From Lytechinus variegatus (Eukaryota > Echinodermata > Echinoidea > Temnopleuroida > Toxopneustidae): DNA of 64,000 nucleotides. Of the stretch, positions 31,835-44,289 are shown piece by piece. Made by a program: the position numbers and the translations under genes. Numbering within the stretch: position 1 is the stretch's first letter; each line of letters opens with the position of its first letter. The notes beneath the pieces were generated by a model. It did no database searches, had not been told where the DNA came from, and worked only from the letters and a program-made list of their open reading frames with translations. Where the stretch lies: positions 22,892,425-22,956,424 of the forward strand of contig NC_054751.1 in the NCBI RefSeq assembly GCF_018143015.1, read 5' to 3'.

Positions 31835-32274
31835 GTAAGTAAAGAGAGAGAGAGAGAGAGAAAGGGAGGGAAAGTTCCTCATCATTTTATTTTTTTTTAA
31901 TTATTATCAGGGAAGACACTGCCATTAGAATGGGAACACAGTGTTTGAGTATAGATTTTCAAAATGGACCCTGAGAAGGCAAAGTTTATAGTCATTCCCA
32001 AAATATAGGGAAATGCTATCAGTTAAAAGCATGTAGGACACAGTAGTATCCCTAAATCATCATGTTGACCAATGGAAACCAAGTATTTACAGATGCCTCT
32101 CAGAATGTTTCAGACCAGGAAATATCTGGCCGCTCTGACACTGTTGTTTTCTGATGTGTATTGCAAGACACCTCATACCCCTTCCACTTGCACTGCACTG
32201 GCATTTCGTGTTTAACAACGATGCAATCAGATAGTTATATTAAACTCCTATCACTGACTTGTCTTTCCCTTTAG

Positions 32275-32561
32275 GCTACGGTGGATGGTACAGCTATCGA
32301 ATGTCAAAAAGCGCCCTCAACATGGCAAGCAAGAACCTGAGCATAGAGTTCTCCCGAGGAAGACGGAAGGTGATCTGCGTCAGTCTCCACCCAGGGACGG
32401 TGGACACGGACCTCTCAAGACCGTACCATAAGAACGTCCCTGTGGACAAGCTCTTCACCTCGGAGTACTCCGTCGAGAGGATGATGAAGGTGATAGAAAA
32501 CCTGACAGTTGAGGATTCCGGGAAGTTCTTTGACTTTGCTGGAAAGGAGATCCCTTTCTGA
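32275..32561 (+). CDS. SDR gene exon 4 (C-terminal, catalytic Tyr/Lys)
   Basis: Acceptor CCCTTTAG in phase 1 (G plus GC gives Gly). It encodes YSYRMSKSALNM with catalytic Tyr176 and Lys180. HPGTVDTDLSRPY, the cofactor-closing loop, follows, and the end is FDFAGKEIPF with a TGA at 32559-32561. Confidence 0.9.
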
Positions 32562-33158
32562 TGATTGACAAAGCGATATTGATTCTTGAACTATTCTGGA
32601 ACCGGAGAGCAAAAGAGGACACTACCAAATATATGTGCTGTGTATACTATGGTAAAAAAGGTCTCATCAATACCTTTTACTGGTATATATCAACATCAAG
32701 ATGACTATTTAGTAGGAAGCCGATCAGTCTGTGTGTGATGTAAACCTACTCTTGCAATCCAATATTTGCCTTATTTATAGACCAAATTTGTAAGATTTGT
32801 AAGCACCATAACATCTGGCTGAAATGCTGTTCAGTGTATCTTGCGAAGTGGCTCAAAAGATATCGTAAAAACTTGAGTGATATTTGGAGAATGGTCATTA
32901 TCAGTGATAAGCATGTGGTCATAGAAGATACTCTCTCTCCCTTTTTTATTTGTTGCAACATATTTGAAAAGAAAATTGGCTAACGTATTGAGAGAACAAT
33001 AAATTATTCTGATACTGTCTTGAAAATATAACATTAGTTGCCATTTCATAATACCAATTTGAATGTCTCATTGGATATAATTTAATTCGCTCAAGTCAAA
33101 GCAATTTTTGAAAACCAGATTATATGAAAGCATGTGCTATATACCTATTCTAAAGTCA

Positions 33159-33164
33159 AATAAA
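33159..33164 (+). terminator. Candidate polyadenylation signal of the SDR gene
   Basis: AATAAA followed within 15-25 bases by the GT-rich TATATTTTTGTGTTCC. An alternative AATAAA lies at 32998-33003. The choice between them cannot be made from sequence alone. Confidence 0.4.
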
Positions 33165-33479
33165 GTCGGGTATATTTTTGTGTTCCCACAAGAACTTATT
33201 TAGGCTTAGTTACTGGTATATACATATTCTATCTTGAGTTAGGTTTTTCAAAAATCATATGGTATTCATAATATTCCTTTGTCTTTAAAGGTCATGTATT
33301 GAGGTACTCCCATTGCTCATGGCATTATCAGTTCAAGTCACAATACCTGTAAGGTCAACCTTTGTTGAGAGATCAGCTGTTTATGGGTTGATTTTTCCCT
33401 TGTGTGGTGAGGGTTACTAGAACATAAGTTTGATTTGAATTTATTTTTTTCATTCTTGTTTTTCATTTACATTTCATGA

Positions 33480-33665
33480 TAATAATAATAATATAGGTAT
33501 ATTTACCCAGGGAAGCCACTTCAGTTCTGAAAACTGTTCTCCCAGCGGCCCCTGCTATTATTATTACCCCGGCTTTAGCTGGGCTGCCTCGATGCTCAAA
33601 GCATTCAAGGAATTTCTTCCTACCAGGTACCCATTCACCTCACCTGGTAATATAATAATAAACAA
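33480..33665. repeat. Dispersed repeat flanked by (AAT)n
   Basis: The (ATA/AAT) runs at 33480-33494 and 33646-33660 bracket a less AT-rich core (TATATTTACCCAGGGAAGCC, GCTTTAGCTGGGCTGCC). The bracket and composition suggest an inserted short repeat. No coding potential was found. Confidence 0.5.
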
Positions 33666-34177
33666 AGAATAATTGGATTTCAATGTAAAGTTGAAAAGGT
33701 GAACATGTAGAGAAAATTAACAAAAGTATTCAATAACCAAGTACAATAAGTGAGAGAAGTACTCTTTAATATAAAGACCAGAAAGCCAGAAATTATTTTT
33801 TAAAGACCATTTAGTCCTCTTGAGTGGCCAGCAGTCTCAATATACAAATGAATTGTATCATGAAAGTAGTGCAATACTTTTCAAAATAAATACTTTCCAG
33901 TGCTATGCATTATTAAAAGGATGTATATTATGGATATTTTCATTATTCCAATAACAAAAATCATGAATTAATTTTGCTTGTGAAAGCAAATTGATAAAAA
34001 AATAGTTCTTTTATAAAAAAATACATTCAGAATTCTTGAAGATATTATCTCAGTAAATGGGAATGTGATCTTATTGTTTCCCCTACTCTATATGATATGT
34101 ATTTTTGTACATTATTATATTATTAAAGATTTTTTTCCCTTGAAAATGAAATTGTACTTGTCTTTGGAATTTGTTTA

Positions 34178-34646
34178 AGGACAAGCCCACCCCAACAAAA
34201 AGTTAATTTAAATAAAAAGAAAAAATCCAAAAAGCATAACAAATTTCATCAAAATCGGAGGTAAAATAAAACGTTACATTTTAAAGTGTCACTTAATTTC
34301 ACACAAGTTATATTCAAATCCTTGGTGGTATGCAAATGAGGAGACTGATGAAATATTCCAATTTTCTCCCTGTTTTTGTGTGAAAGAACGATATACTATA
34401 CTATATGGTTCAATCAAGTTTGATCTTATTATCAAATCTGTAAAAATGAACTATTGTATAATTCAAACAATAAACAAAAGAAATAGTGAGGGACATCATC
34501 GACTGACTCATCTGCAGGTCTCTGAGTTGTGCATATCACTGTTTTGTGAAAATAACTTTCTAATTTTGATGAAATTTTCAGTATAATGCATGTTCGATTT
34601 TTCTCTATTTATTCAAATCAACATTTTTCTGGGGTGGACTTGTCCT
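34178..34646. mobile_element. Palindromic DNA element, family 1, best-preserved copy
   Basis: Left AGGACAAGCCCACCCC and right GGGGTGGACTTGTCCT are inverted. The interior has AAAAATGTTGATTT-type words at both ends, an internal imperfect palindrome around 34400-34480 and no ORF. Other copies in the window are at 17753 and 44785, both truncated. Confidence 0.8.
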
Positions 34647-34649
34647 GTA

Positions 34650-35840
34650 AGGATTTGAGGGGATTAAAGTAGATCAATTGAAAACATTTCTTATAAGTTA
34701 CGAGATTAAATGGTCTAAAGATTCATCAATCCACAGGTTTATAATAAGATGACCTAGGGCTCAATATCCTGAAGGTTGGATAGTAAAAAAACAAAGTAAA
34801 GTTTGCTGTTCCAAAGATGCATTAATTCAAAAATAAAACAAGGTTCATTATCTCAAGTCTGAAAATGGGGTTTATTCGTTTAGTTCATTAGTTAGTTGTA
34901 TGAATCACCCTTGTTTCATTTAAGGACCACCAAACCTTGGGTATAAAAAACGTTTTTTTCATTATCAGACAAGTGATTCTTGGGAATAATGAAACTTTTT
35001 TATTGTTGGATTGATTAACATTTGGAGTATTTTCTTATTGGATTAACAAACCCCTTTTAATTCCAGACCAACAAACACCTCTGTACATGTCATTTGCATG
35101 TGTTTGGAATAATGAACCTTAGCATGAAGAACATTCAGTGTAAAACCGAAGACCAATCCATGCAAAGGATCCATAAGTTGTGGATGATCTCTGTATCATT
35201 TTCATTGTTATAACATCATCGTCGATTTTCATCATCACCATCATTATTCATCACCACCACTTCATCACACTTCTTCACCGAAGGCCTAACTTATATTTCC
35301 AATTAAAAAATTTGAATAAAAAAAAATTACAACTCTTGTACTTGATTCTAATATCTGAGCCACTCTTTATCTTCTTAACTGGGAACCAAATAAATGGTTG
35401 AGAAGGGGAGGGGACAAATCTTCAAAATCTGGGTGAGAAGAAAAGAAAATTTAGGGAAAGATTTTGCCACCAAACGGGGAAAAATAATGCGTTGGTAACA
35501 AGAATAGTCTCAACACAATGTCTTCCCAAAGTATCTTAATTTTACCAGTACATATTTCTTTAGTACCAAGTCTGACTTGAGCATGCTGTAGGTTTCCCAA
35601 CCATAATACCAAGACCTCATTTCATTTCTAAACGAGTAGGAGCTCCAGTCTACAAATATCATCTTAGCCAATTGAATAAGAGAATTTCAGTATTCTATAA
35701 TTGAACAAGGTAACTTAGAATTGATAATAAACTTTATGAATGGAGACCTTGTAAGATCTGGGGCCTGTTTTCAAAAGCAGTTGTAATCAAACGCAATTCT
35801 AAAAGTCATAGGTAACTAGATCTAGAACTGGACTATGATT
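34650..35840. other. Unassigned intergenic DNA
   Basis: AT-rich, with a (CAT/CAC)n-rich segment at about 35210-35285 that creates a spurious Ile/His-rich frame. No gene or bounded repeat was recognised. Confidence 0.4.
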
Positions 35841-35844
35841 GCAG

Positions 35845-36016
35845 GTGGGTGTTCCATAAAGTTGTTCGTAAAGTTACACACAACTTTATGAGTGACTGGA
35901 ACATGTTTTTATGTTGTAAATGAATGACATAGGGATGTATCATCTAGAACAAGAAGGGGTCACCAGTCATGCGTAAAGTCATTTGTGTCTTATGAACAGC
36001 TTTATGAAACACCAAC
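35845..36016. mobile_element. Hairpin MITE, family 2, diverged copy
   Basis: GGTGTTCCATAAAGTTGTTCG at the left and GAACAGCTTTATGAAACACC at the right are inverted. About 170 bp, noncoding. It shares the terminal motif GTTTCATAAAGCTGTT with 36381-36535. Confidence 0.6.
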
Positions 36017-36380
36017 CAGGTCCATCATAAAACTGATCCATGATGGAGTTCCTCACCACTTACTCTTCCCAGAGATACCACGATGGCTCAGCCCCTTACT
36101 ACAACATTGAACATAAAAATTAAAATCAGTACAACAGACCAGGTTCTTTGATGTATATTTGTTTCAAACATTTAATTGAAACATAAATGGCAGAGTTCAT
36201 ACAGGTCAAGGTCAACAGTTGGTATCAATTGTGAATGAAACTAATTGACATAATACAGTGATGCAGTAAGACACTAACATGGGGCTTATAACATCTTGGA
36301 ATAAAATTGTAAATAAGATACATACAGACAATATCGAGAACAGAGCAGTAGAAATTTTGTATGAAAATAGTCTACGATCA

Positions 36381-36535
36381 GGGGGATATTTCATAAAGCT
36401 GTTTGTAAATTAAGAGCGACTTTAAGAACGACTGGTGAACCATTCTTACCCACTAAATAATCACCATTGAACTTTTAATCACCAGTCGTTCTTAAAGTTG
36501 CTCTTAACTTACGAACAGCTTTAAGAAACACCCAC
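36381..36535. mobile_element. Hairpin MITE, family 2, well-preserved copy
   Basis: Arms of about 55 bases (TTCATAAAGCTGTTTGTAA, GCGACTTTAAGAACGACTGG) are mirrored by CCAGTCGTTCTTAAAGTTGC and TACGAACAGCTTTAAGAAAC around a ~40-base centre. A transcript would fold into a long stem. Confidence 0.75.
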
Positions 36536-37599
36536 CAGGACACATTGAATTCAAAGCATCAGAAGACATATAATAATGAGGATGAAACAAAAACTGCTCG
36601 TCTTCAACATGGGGGGGGGGCAATAATTAAATTCACTTCATACATGAATGGTAGGCTGTATGTTTGAATATGAAAGGAACTCACTCACATATGTCCTAGC
36701 CATTTTTAAATGAATATACACCATAATACAGGGTATTCAAATTATCCACACGGATAGAAATTACTCTATGTTTCCTACCTCAATTACACGTCCAAGAGTT
36801 TTTATTAACAATTAAAATTAAGATACTACTTATATTTCCATAAACCATGCTATTAATAGTCATATCTTGGTTACATAATCTCATCAATAGCAAAATATTA
36901 TTTTAAAAAATCATCGAAGACTATCAAAATTCTGTTGACTACAGAGAAAAATCTGTCTCTTTATACTTGAACCTCAAATCACAAGAAAGCAGACCTGGGT
37001 TCCATAACACAAAGGTTTGTGATCAATCAGACGATTGATTTTCATGATTGATAGCACATAACAGTCAATGCAACAATTGTAGAAAAAAATGTTCCACGAT
37101 GATGACTAAGTTTTGTGTAACTAACCCCTGGACACTAACACAAGATTAGCACTAGTTTACAGGGCTTTCACACTTGTTACTATGTGCAATCAATCTTACA
37201 AATCAACTGTACGATCAATCGCTAACCTTTGTCTTACAGGCTCCTATACTTGCTCCAAAGATTAAGGCTTTGAAGCCAGTTGTTTATTGCTCCCTAATAG
37301 TAGCAAATTACATACATGTATACTAGTAATACATCTTGTTCATACATTTTACCATACAAGAAAATAGAATTATAAGAAAGATTTCTCTTTTTCTACATTG
37401 TACAGGCATACATGGAATAATAATAAAAAGCCTGTCAAATATTTATGATGTATGTACACTCTTAAATAACAATGACTTGATAAACAATAGATAAATAACA
37501 TTATACACATTGATTATGTGGATGAATACTCATTTGGGCGTTTCCAAGAAAATGGAAGGAATTAGAATAGTTTGCTGTACTAACGATGCACGCACAGGA
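36536..37599. other. Unassigned intergenic DNA
   Basis: No domain, RNA or bounded repeat was recognised. AT-rich, with a short poly-G run at about 36610. Confidence 0.4.
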
Positions 37600-37719
37600 G
37601 TCCATTATGCGATTTATCCTCACTTGAGTTGAGGCTCTGTTCACTGAATGAAGCTGTTAGGCTGCGTGCGATATAATGAACATGCACAGCCTCAAGTATG
37701 GATAGGTCGCATAATGGAC
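37600..37719. mobile_element. Short hairpin element, 120 bp
   Basis: GTCCATTATGCGATTTATCC with CACTTGAG...AGGCT at the left is mirrored by AGCCTCAAGTATGGATAGG and CGCATAATGGAC at the right. Noncoding. Probably a MITE, though too short to assign. Confidence 0.65.
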
Positions 37720-38797
37720 GAATGAATACATGCACCATTTGATTTATACGACTCTTCTAGATCGCGTTATTGACAAAATAGAAGAAATAAAAAGATGGAA
37801 TATATATTTGCCTTTGGCAACTCATTTTCTCTGATAACACGATTATTTTTCCCTTTGTGTGAAAGCAGTTTTCATTCTTTTGTAACATGCGTCGAGTCAT
37901 GAATCTAAGTGCGTACAGTCAGCCTTGTTGATGCGCTTACTTCGATGCACGCAAACACAAAATGTATGTACATACACATGCTCATTTGTACACACCAAGG
38001 GAGAGAGCTCAACCGTACAATGGAAAAATAAAAATGTATGGTTGCCATGTAATGGAAAATTAAATTCGCATGCAGCAAAAAATGGCTTTCAACCAATCAA
38101 ATCACAAGAATCTTTGTTTGTATGAGTTGTATAAAATCTACTAGATTAACTGTAGCAATAAATAGAATCTGAAGTGGAGTTTAGAAGGAAGTCCACCCTG
38201 AATATAGCTTTGAATAGACCAAGAGGAATACGGCAGTGAAGTTTTGAGCAGTTTGATGAAGAAGTATGACAAATATAAAAACAGTTTTTCAGGTCATATA
38301 AATGGGCATCTAGTGCTATGATGTACTAAATGTATCCTGCATGGGATTCTCAATTTGCTTACTAAAATGGCAGTTCAAAGGGAATTAAGATTTTTTTTTT
38401 AATCTCATTTGTAACATAAGGGAACTGCTGCAAGAAGAGTTTCAATCAAATCAAACTCCACAAATAAAATGCAATTTGAATTTCAACCAATTAAAACCGC
38501 ACATTCAGAAATTGTGTTCACTTTTTGAGTTACATTTATAAGCAGCTTTTACTACACTGGAGCCAGGTTCAACTGTATGTGAAAGCTATGGTCTAATGCG
38601 CTCCCCTCGTAAAATGAAATTTGACGACATACTAATACCAAAGTTATGGTACACACATACATGTATATGGATATTCAACATAAAAACTAGTACAGTCACA
38701 AAAGGAGAAAGGTGGCAACTTAAAAAGAAAATGAGGGGGGTAAAAAGAGAGGAGTGAGAAGGAAAAATGTGAAGAGATTTTGTGTGTGTGAAAATAG

Positions 38798-39008
38798 CAG
38801 AGCTGCCAACCTGAAAAAGGACATTTCAGTATTTTTAAAGCTGAAAATCAGTATTTTGACGAGGACATCAGTATTTTCAATGAAATGCCATAAGACAACA
38901 CATTAAACAGAAACTTTAGATATCAGTGTTTTGCATGAAACCATCAGTATTCTTATTTTTCAGTACTAAATACTGAAAATCTGTACTACCTGGTACTTGG
39001 CAGCTCTG
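38798..39008. mobile_element. hAT-like MITE with AAATAG flanks
   Basis: Ends CAGAGCTGCCAA and TTGGCAGCTCTG form perfect 12-bp TIRs. AAATAG occurs directly outside on both sides (38792-38797 and 39009-39014), a probable target-site duplication. The interior repeats CAGTATTTT several times. The CAGAG start resembles hAT termini, although hAT duplications are normally 8 bp. Confidence 0.75.
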
Positions 39009-40130
39009 AAATAGTGCGAGAGAATGTGAAAGAAATATAGGACTTCAAATGGAGATGAAGATACAACAATAGAACGGGGCAAGAGAAAAGCGGGCATAAA
39101 CAGAGGAAAATAAATAAATAGAACAATATTTTAAAGAGTACAATAAGACAAAGAAATGTATTCTGTATAACAGTTTTACAACATGGAAAGATCAATTATT
39201 ACTAAAAAATACATACAAAAGACTATCAGTAAGAATATCAATCAAAAGGAGGCTATACACTGTATCTTGCATTCCCTCACATCTTATCGCCAAATGTGTT
39301 CATTGTTCAAAATATACCATCATATATCGGACCACTTTCAACCGTCGACAGTTTCAACCATTTCATTGCTGTTGAAAATATAAAACAAACATATCATTTT
39401 CACCTGTATGTGTAAGCACCATTATCATAAATCTCTATAAAATAATAAATTGTTCATCAACCCATGCAAAAAATAGACAGCTGTAATAACAATAAATCAC
39501 TGACAGTCATGTCAGTAATTGTAGTGACATGACCCATTTTGTCTCAGAAATTAATTTCAATGTTTGAGTACCGGTAGTTGATAGAAATATATATTTATGT
39601 TATAAAATGCAAATAATCATACACAATGGCTCTACTAACAATGAAATTATAGTTTAAACCATGTAACTTGATCCAATCTGTTCAACTTCCCCACATAGGT
39701 AGCATGAACTTATTTACCTATAATTAACCTTTAAACTTGCTTTGTTACATTGTTACAATATTTCAATTCAGACCAAGACCATTCCTAGTATTTTTGTCCA
39801 ACATAATATGAATGACCCGTTGAAAGTGTCAGTCATCATAATCACATCCATTGTATAAGAGGGGGACTACACAATAAATGGAAAATGACTGCAACTACAG
39901 TATATTCATTGTGCAATCGGTGCAAGCAGATATTCAAAATGTACTGTATATCATTGAGTAGTTTAATGTCATGATTTGTTATCTGCCAGAAAAAAAGATC
40001 CTATGAGTTGCCATGGAAGACCAACTATTTACATCAAGCATGATTTGCATAATAATCTACTGTATAGAAAACTATGGTGAACAGAATACCAAGCTCATAA
40101 AAAAAATCTGTCTAAAAATATATTGAGTAA

Positions 40131-41601
40131 TAGGTCATTCCATGCCAATTCACCCAATGAAAGTGCAATTTTGCACCCGACCCTCTCAGAATTCGTTGTA
40201 AATTGGTACACATAAAATTCACCATGGCTCACGCACAAAACAAAAAAATTAGTCAAATCGGTCCGTCGGTTCTCGCGCTACGGCCCGCCGGTTTCTCCTT
40301 GTTTTGACAAAAATGGGCGTGACCTTCAACTTTCAATGGCCATTGCGTCGTAACATGTGGACCAATTTTCACGAAACTGGTACCAATCAAAAGGAAATTC
40401 AGAGAGGAATCCAAAACATGCATCAAATAATGTATTGGAGCGATTTATAAGGTCGTGACCCTTGACCTTTACTTTGACCTTGAATTTGACCCCTGGACAA
40501 ATAATTTTTTGACTTGATTTTCGTGTATGTTAATTATTTGTATGATATTGACAAAATATGTTAAAACCAATGATGATATTTTATTTCTTCACCTTTAAAA
40601 ACTCTTCCAAAGATACCATGAAATTTCACTCTAGTCCCACATACTGATATTCATGTTAGTAAAGTGTTCACCAGTTACATGATTTCTTCCAATCTTAAGT
40701 CACAGTATGCAAACACATGAAAAGAAATTAAGCTCATCATTTCACAAATGAAACATTAAACATTTATGCTCATGAATAGGTATCTGCTTAGGCATTTTGA
40801 TGTTCTGCAATATATATCATATATATATATATATATATTTGTGTTAGTAAAGTGTTTAGTTTTCTTATCAAATTGTTGAGTATATGCTTATTTAAGGCTC
40901 CCATAATATATATATATATATATGATATATATTGCTGAACATCAAAATGCCTAAACAGATACCTATTCATGAGGATAAATGTTTAATGTTTCAGTTGCGA
41001 ACTGATGAGCTTAATTTCTTATCATGTGTTTGCATATTATGACTTAAGATTGGAAGAAATCATGTAACTGGTGAACACTTTACTAACATGAATATCAGTA
41101 TGTGGGACTAGAGTGAAATTTCATGGTATCTTTGGAAGAGTTTTTAAAGGTGAAGAAATAAAATATCATCATTGGTTTTAACATATTTTGTCAATATCAT
41201 ACAAATAATTAACATACACGAAAATCAAGTCAAAAAATTATTTGTCCGGGGGTCAAATTCAAGGTCAAAGTAAAGGTCAAGGGTCACGACCTTATAAATC
41301 GCTCCAATACATTATTTGATGAATGTTTTGGATTCCTCTCTGAATTTCCTTTTGATTGGTACCAGTTTCATGAAAATTGGTCCACATGTTACGACGCAAT
41401 GGCCATTGAAAGTTGAAGGTCACGCCCATTTTTGTCAAAACAAGGAGAAACCGGCGGGCCGTAGCGCGAGAACCGACGGACCGATTCGACTAATTTTTTT
41501 GTTTTGTGCGTGAGCCATGGTGAATTTTATGTGTACCAATTTACAACGAATTCTGAGACGGTCGGGTGCAACCACTGGGTGAATCCAGATGGAATGACCC
41601 T
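40131..41601. mobile_element. Large near-perfect palindrome (two ~700-bp arms), TA-flanked foldback/MITE
   Basis: 40131-40840 and 40905-41601 are reverse complements with only scattered differences, separated by about 65 unique bases. The outer ends are TAGGTCATTCCA and TGGAATGACCCTA, so a TA target-site duplication is likely. The arms contain receptor-like half-site clusters (TTGACCTTTACTTTGACCTT at the left, its inverse at 41246-41280), a CG-rich segment (CGCGCTACGGCCCGCCGG) and AT microsatellites at the inner ends. No protein is encoded. It lies between the converging SDR and coiled-coil genes. Confidence 0.9.
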
Positions 41602-42726
41602 AATACTATCAGAGTTCACAATCATAAATACACTTTTGCAGTTGAAATGTTGAGTTGTATGTTTACATTTTTTAACCATAAAATTTATGAAGACTTATTA
41701 CCCAAAACTTGCATAAATCTACACATATTTCACTTGCAGAAATCCATACACAATCACAATAAAAATGAGAAAGTAGTAGAAATTGGATGTGATGATTATT
41801 AATGCAATTATCACGTCCCAATAATTGTTAAAATCAATTTTGTTATGTTTGACATCCCTATTTAAAAAAAACAAACATTGATCTCTTTTGAAAAGAGTGA
41901 ACGGAATGCTGTTTGTGGTTATCAATAGCTATAAACAGAGTAATATTCAAACCGGAATTACACACATTAAATTAATTTCAATGCAAAAATTAGTATTATA
42001 CATTTGGAATATTAGGTGAAGTCAGAGAGTATAATTGTTTATAATTTTTATTTGACTAACTTTCAAAGTTTACTTTCAAAATTACAGTAAAAAAGTTAAT
42101 TGCAGAAAATATAATTACTTGTATCTTACATTTCTTTTGCAATTTGCTGTGTTATAATTTATGCACATCTGTTAATAAATCCTCTGGTAAACTTCCAGGT
42201 AAAACAATGTGTGTAATATGTGGCAGTGACTATAACTTTTAAAGCCAAATCCACTATAATTCTGTTATAGATCCAGAGGCGTAATCTCATTCTTGGCAGT
42301 GGATAGCTATCATGGTCTTATTTTTAGAATAAAATATGTCTATCCGAACCTGTTGCCCAGTTCCTATCCAAGTGGGTCATTCACCCTACCATAGCTGATC
42401 TGCAGTGTATATTACTGCTTCATTAATATAAAAAAACACTTGAACATTACTCTTCCTTATTAAACTATGCTGCTACTCAAGACCTCTTTCCTGTAAACAT
42501 TGTTAAATTGAATCCTCTAGGCAATCATGAGCGACTCTTGTATTGGAGATTTTGAGAACCATTACATCTGTTTTTGTTTCTGAGCAGGAATATCTTTACC
42601 TCACTGATACTCTTGGAAATGAGAAGACTCAGAGATACATTCTTCCAACAATCACCAAAACATCTAGCTGAATGCATGGAATGGACTGCATACAAACTGA
42701 CCCTTTAAAGCATAAGAAGATCATCA
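41602..42726. other. 3' flank of the coiled-coil gene
   Basis: The 3' UTR of the minus-strand gene should start here. A minus-strand AATAAA (TTTATT at 42047-42052) is one possible poly(A) signal. Nothing else was recognised. Confidence 0.35.
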
Positions 42727-44289
42727 CTAACACTGTATGACTTCCTCATTGTCAAGTTCTTTGGTCAGTTGTTGGACTTCTTGTTCCAGCTTTTTATTTT
42801 TCTGGCACATCTGCACATAGTTGAGCTGCAGCTGCTTCTGGTAGGCGATGACCCGATGTTTCTCCTCCTGCCAGATACCGTGCTCTTGGCGAAACTCTGC
42901 CGTTTGCTTCTCCTTGTCTTCATTCAAACGTGATATCTCCTGCTTTAAACTGGCAACCTCCTTTTGGAGCTGACCAACAGCCTTGGGATCCGTACGCTCA
43001 AACTTTGGTTTGTCTGGAACCGAGGGTACCATGGATAGTTTTGCAAGGTTCAAATGGCTTTCAGAGAGTGTCCTCACCCCTACAGCCACCCGACTAAGTT
43101 TTTCCTTGAGACGAGCGTTCTCTTCCTGGAGGGATTTTACATGCGATTCAAGCTGCTGTTTTGCTGCTCGTGTTCCAGACAGTTCCCTGTCTAAAGAGCC
43201 TGACCTTCGACCATTCTCAGGGTGTTGTCTATGTACCCTGTCAAGTTTCACTTTCAAGGCAGTCATTTCTGCATCTCGTTCACCAAGTTTTTCCCTGATG
43301 TAGGTGATTTCTGCGTGCCGTTGGTGGAGTTTCTCCTGACATGCTTTCAACTCTGCTTCCTTCTTCTGAAGTATAGAGTTTGACAGTGCTGGACCCGAGT
43401 TACGCTCTTGTGTTTGAAGCGTCAATACCTGTTGCCTCGCTTGCTTGAGCTCTTGCTCTCGCTTCACTAACTTTGCTTGCAGTTCTAATCTATCCTGTTC
43501 AAGACGTCTCTGGGTAGGATTTGTCTTATTATCAACACCATTACGCTCGTTCCCCTTTCCACGCTCTCGTAATCTTCCTTGAAGTCTCTTAATATCAGCA
43601 TCTTTCTCTGCGATTCTCTTCTGCAACCGAGCAGACTCCATGTCTTTCTCAGTCTGCAGCTGCTGTAATTTTTCCACTGTCCTACCAAGCTCAAGTTCAA
43701 CTACATCAATCTTTTTCGAATTATGAGAACTACCCTCCACGCTTCCTTTTGTCTTTTCAACTTTCTCTTCCTTCTCTTTCAGCGCACTGGTCATTCTTTC
43801 ATTGACCTCTTTCAAGTATGCCACTTCACATCTTTCCTGGGCCAGTTCTTGTTCTTTTGTCTTGACAAGCGCCCCCAATCTATCAATCTCATCACCCTGG
43901 TTCTTTACCCTCAGCATCAAGCTGTCCCTTTGGTCCATTGTCTTTTTGGCATCAGCCTTCACCTGTAACAACTCTGATTCCTTCTTACTCAACAAATGCT
44001 GCTGGCCACCACTGGTCCTTTTAGTCACTTGCAACCTCGCTTTGTCCAACTCGATTTGCAATCGCTTCACATTCTCCTTTTCGTATTGCAGTTCGTCTTT
44101 AGATCGCTTCACGCTTTCCTCGAGACGCTTGATCTCGTATCGTTTGTTTGTGATTTCTTGCTGGCTTTCAGCTAATACTGATTGTTGTTCCTCCACCTTC
44201 TTGCCATTGTCTTTGAGTCTTGAAAGTTCTTTCTGTAGGTCCTCAAGCCTCAGCTTCAACTGTTTCCTATCCTGCTCTAGTCTGTAAAT
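42727..44289 (-). CDS. LZTS/N4BP3-like coiled-coil protein, terminal exon
   Basis: The gene reads 53808-53518, 52979-52314, 48338-48162 and 44289-42727 on the minus strand, all junctions phase 0, about 898 residues. This last exon (520 codons plus TAG) starts after TCCTCTGCAG with IYRLEQDRKQLKLRLEDL. It is almost wholly heptad-patterned coiled coil rich in Glu, Lys, Gln and Leu. Near its end, EEKHRVIAYQKQLQLNYVQ followed by MCQKNKKLEQEVQQL closely resembles the C-terminal leucine zipper of LZTS (Fez1-domain) and N4BP3 proteins. In vertebrates those are cytoskeleton- or synapse-associated adaptors. Family placement rests on this block. LZTS proteins usually end in a short PDZ-binding tail, but here the end is EEVIQC, so that feature may be lost. 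Confidence 0.8.
   Translation of the reverse strand: MYRLEQDRKQLKLRLEDLQKELSRLKDNGKKVEEQQSVLAESQQEITNKRYEIKRLEESVKRSKDELQYEKENVKRLQIELDKARLQVTKRTSGGQQHLLSKKESELLQVKADAKKTMDQRDSLMLRVKNQGDEIDRLGALVKTKEQELAQERCEVAYLKEVNERMTSALKEKEEKVEKTKGSVEGSSHNSKKIDVVELELGRTVEKLQQLQTEKDMESARLQKRIAEKDADIKRLQGRLRERGKGNERNGVDNKTNPTQRRLEQDRLELQAKLVKREQELKQARQQVLTLQTQERNSGPALSNSILQKKEAELKACQEKLHQRHAEITYIREKLGERDAEMTALKVKLDRVHRQHPENGRRSGSLDRELSGTRAAKQQLESHVKSLQEENARLKEKLSRVAVGVRTLSESHLNLAKLSMVPSVPDKPKFERTDPKAVGQLQKEVASLKQEISRLNEDKEKQTAEFRQEHGIWQEEKHRVIAYQKQLQLNYVQMCQKNKKLEQEVQQLTKELDNEEVIQC

Noticed and set aside
43802..44287. Plus-strand 161-codon frame
   Set aside because: It is the antisense of the coiled-coil exon, and Ser/Phe/Leu richness follows from reading Lys/Glu/Gln codons backwards.
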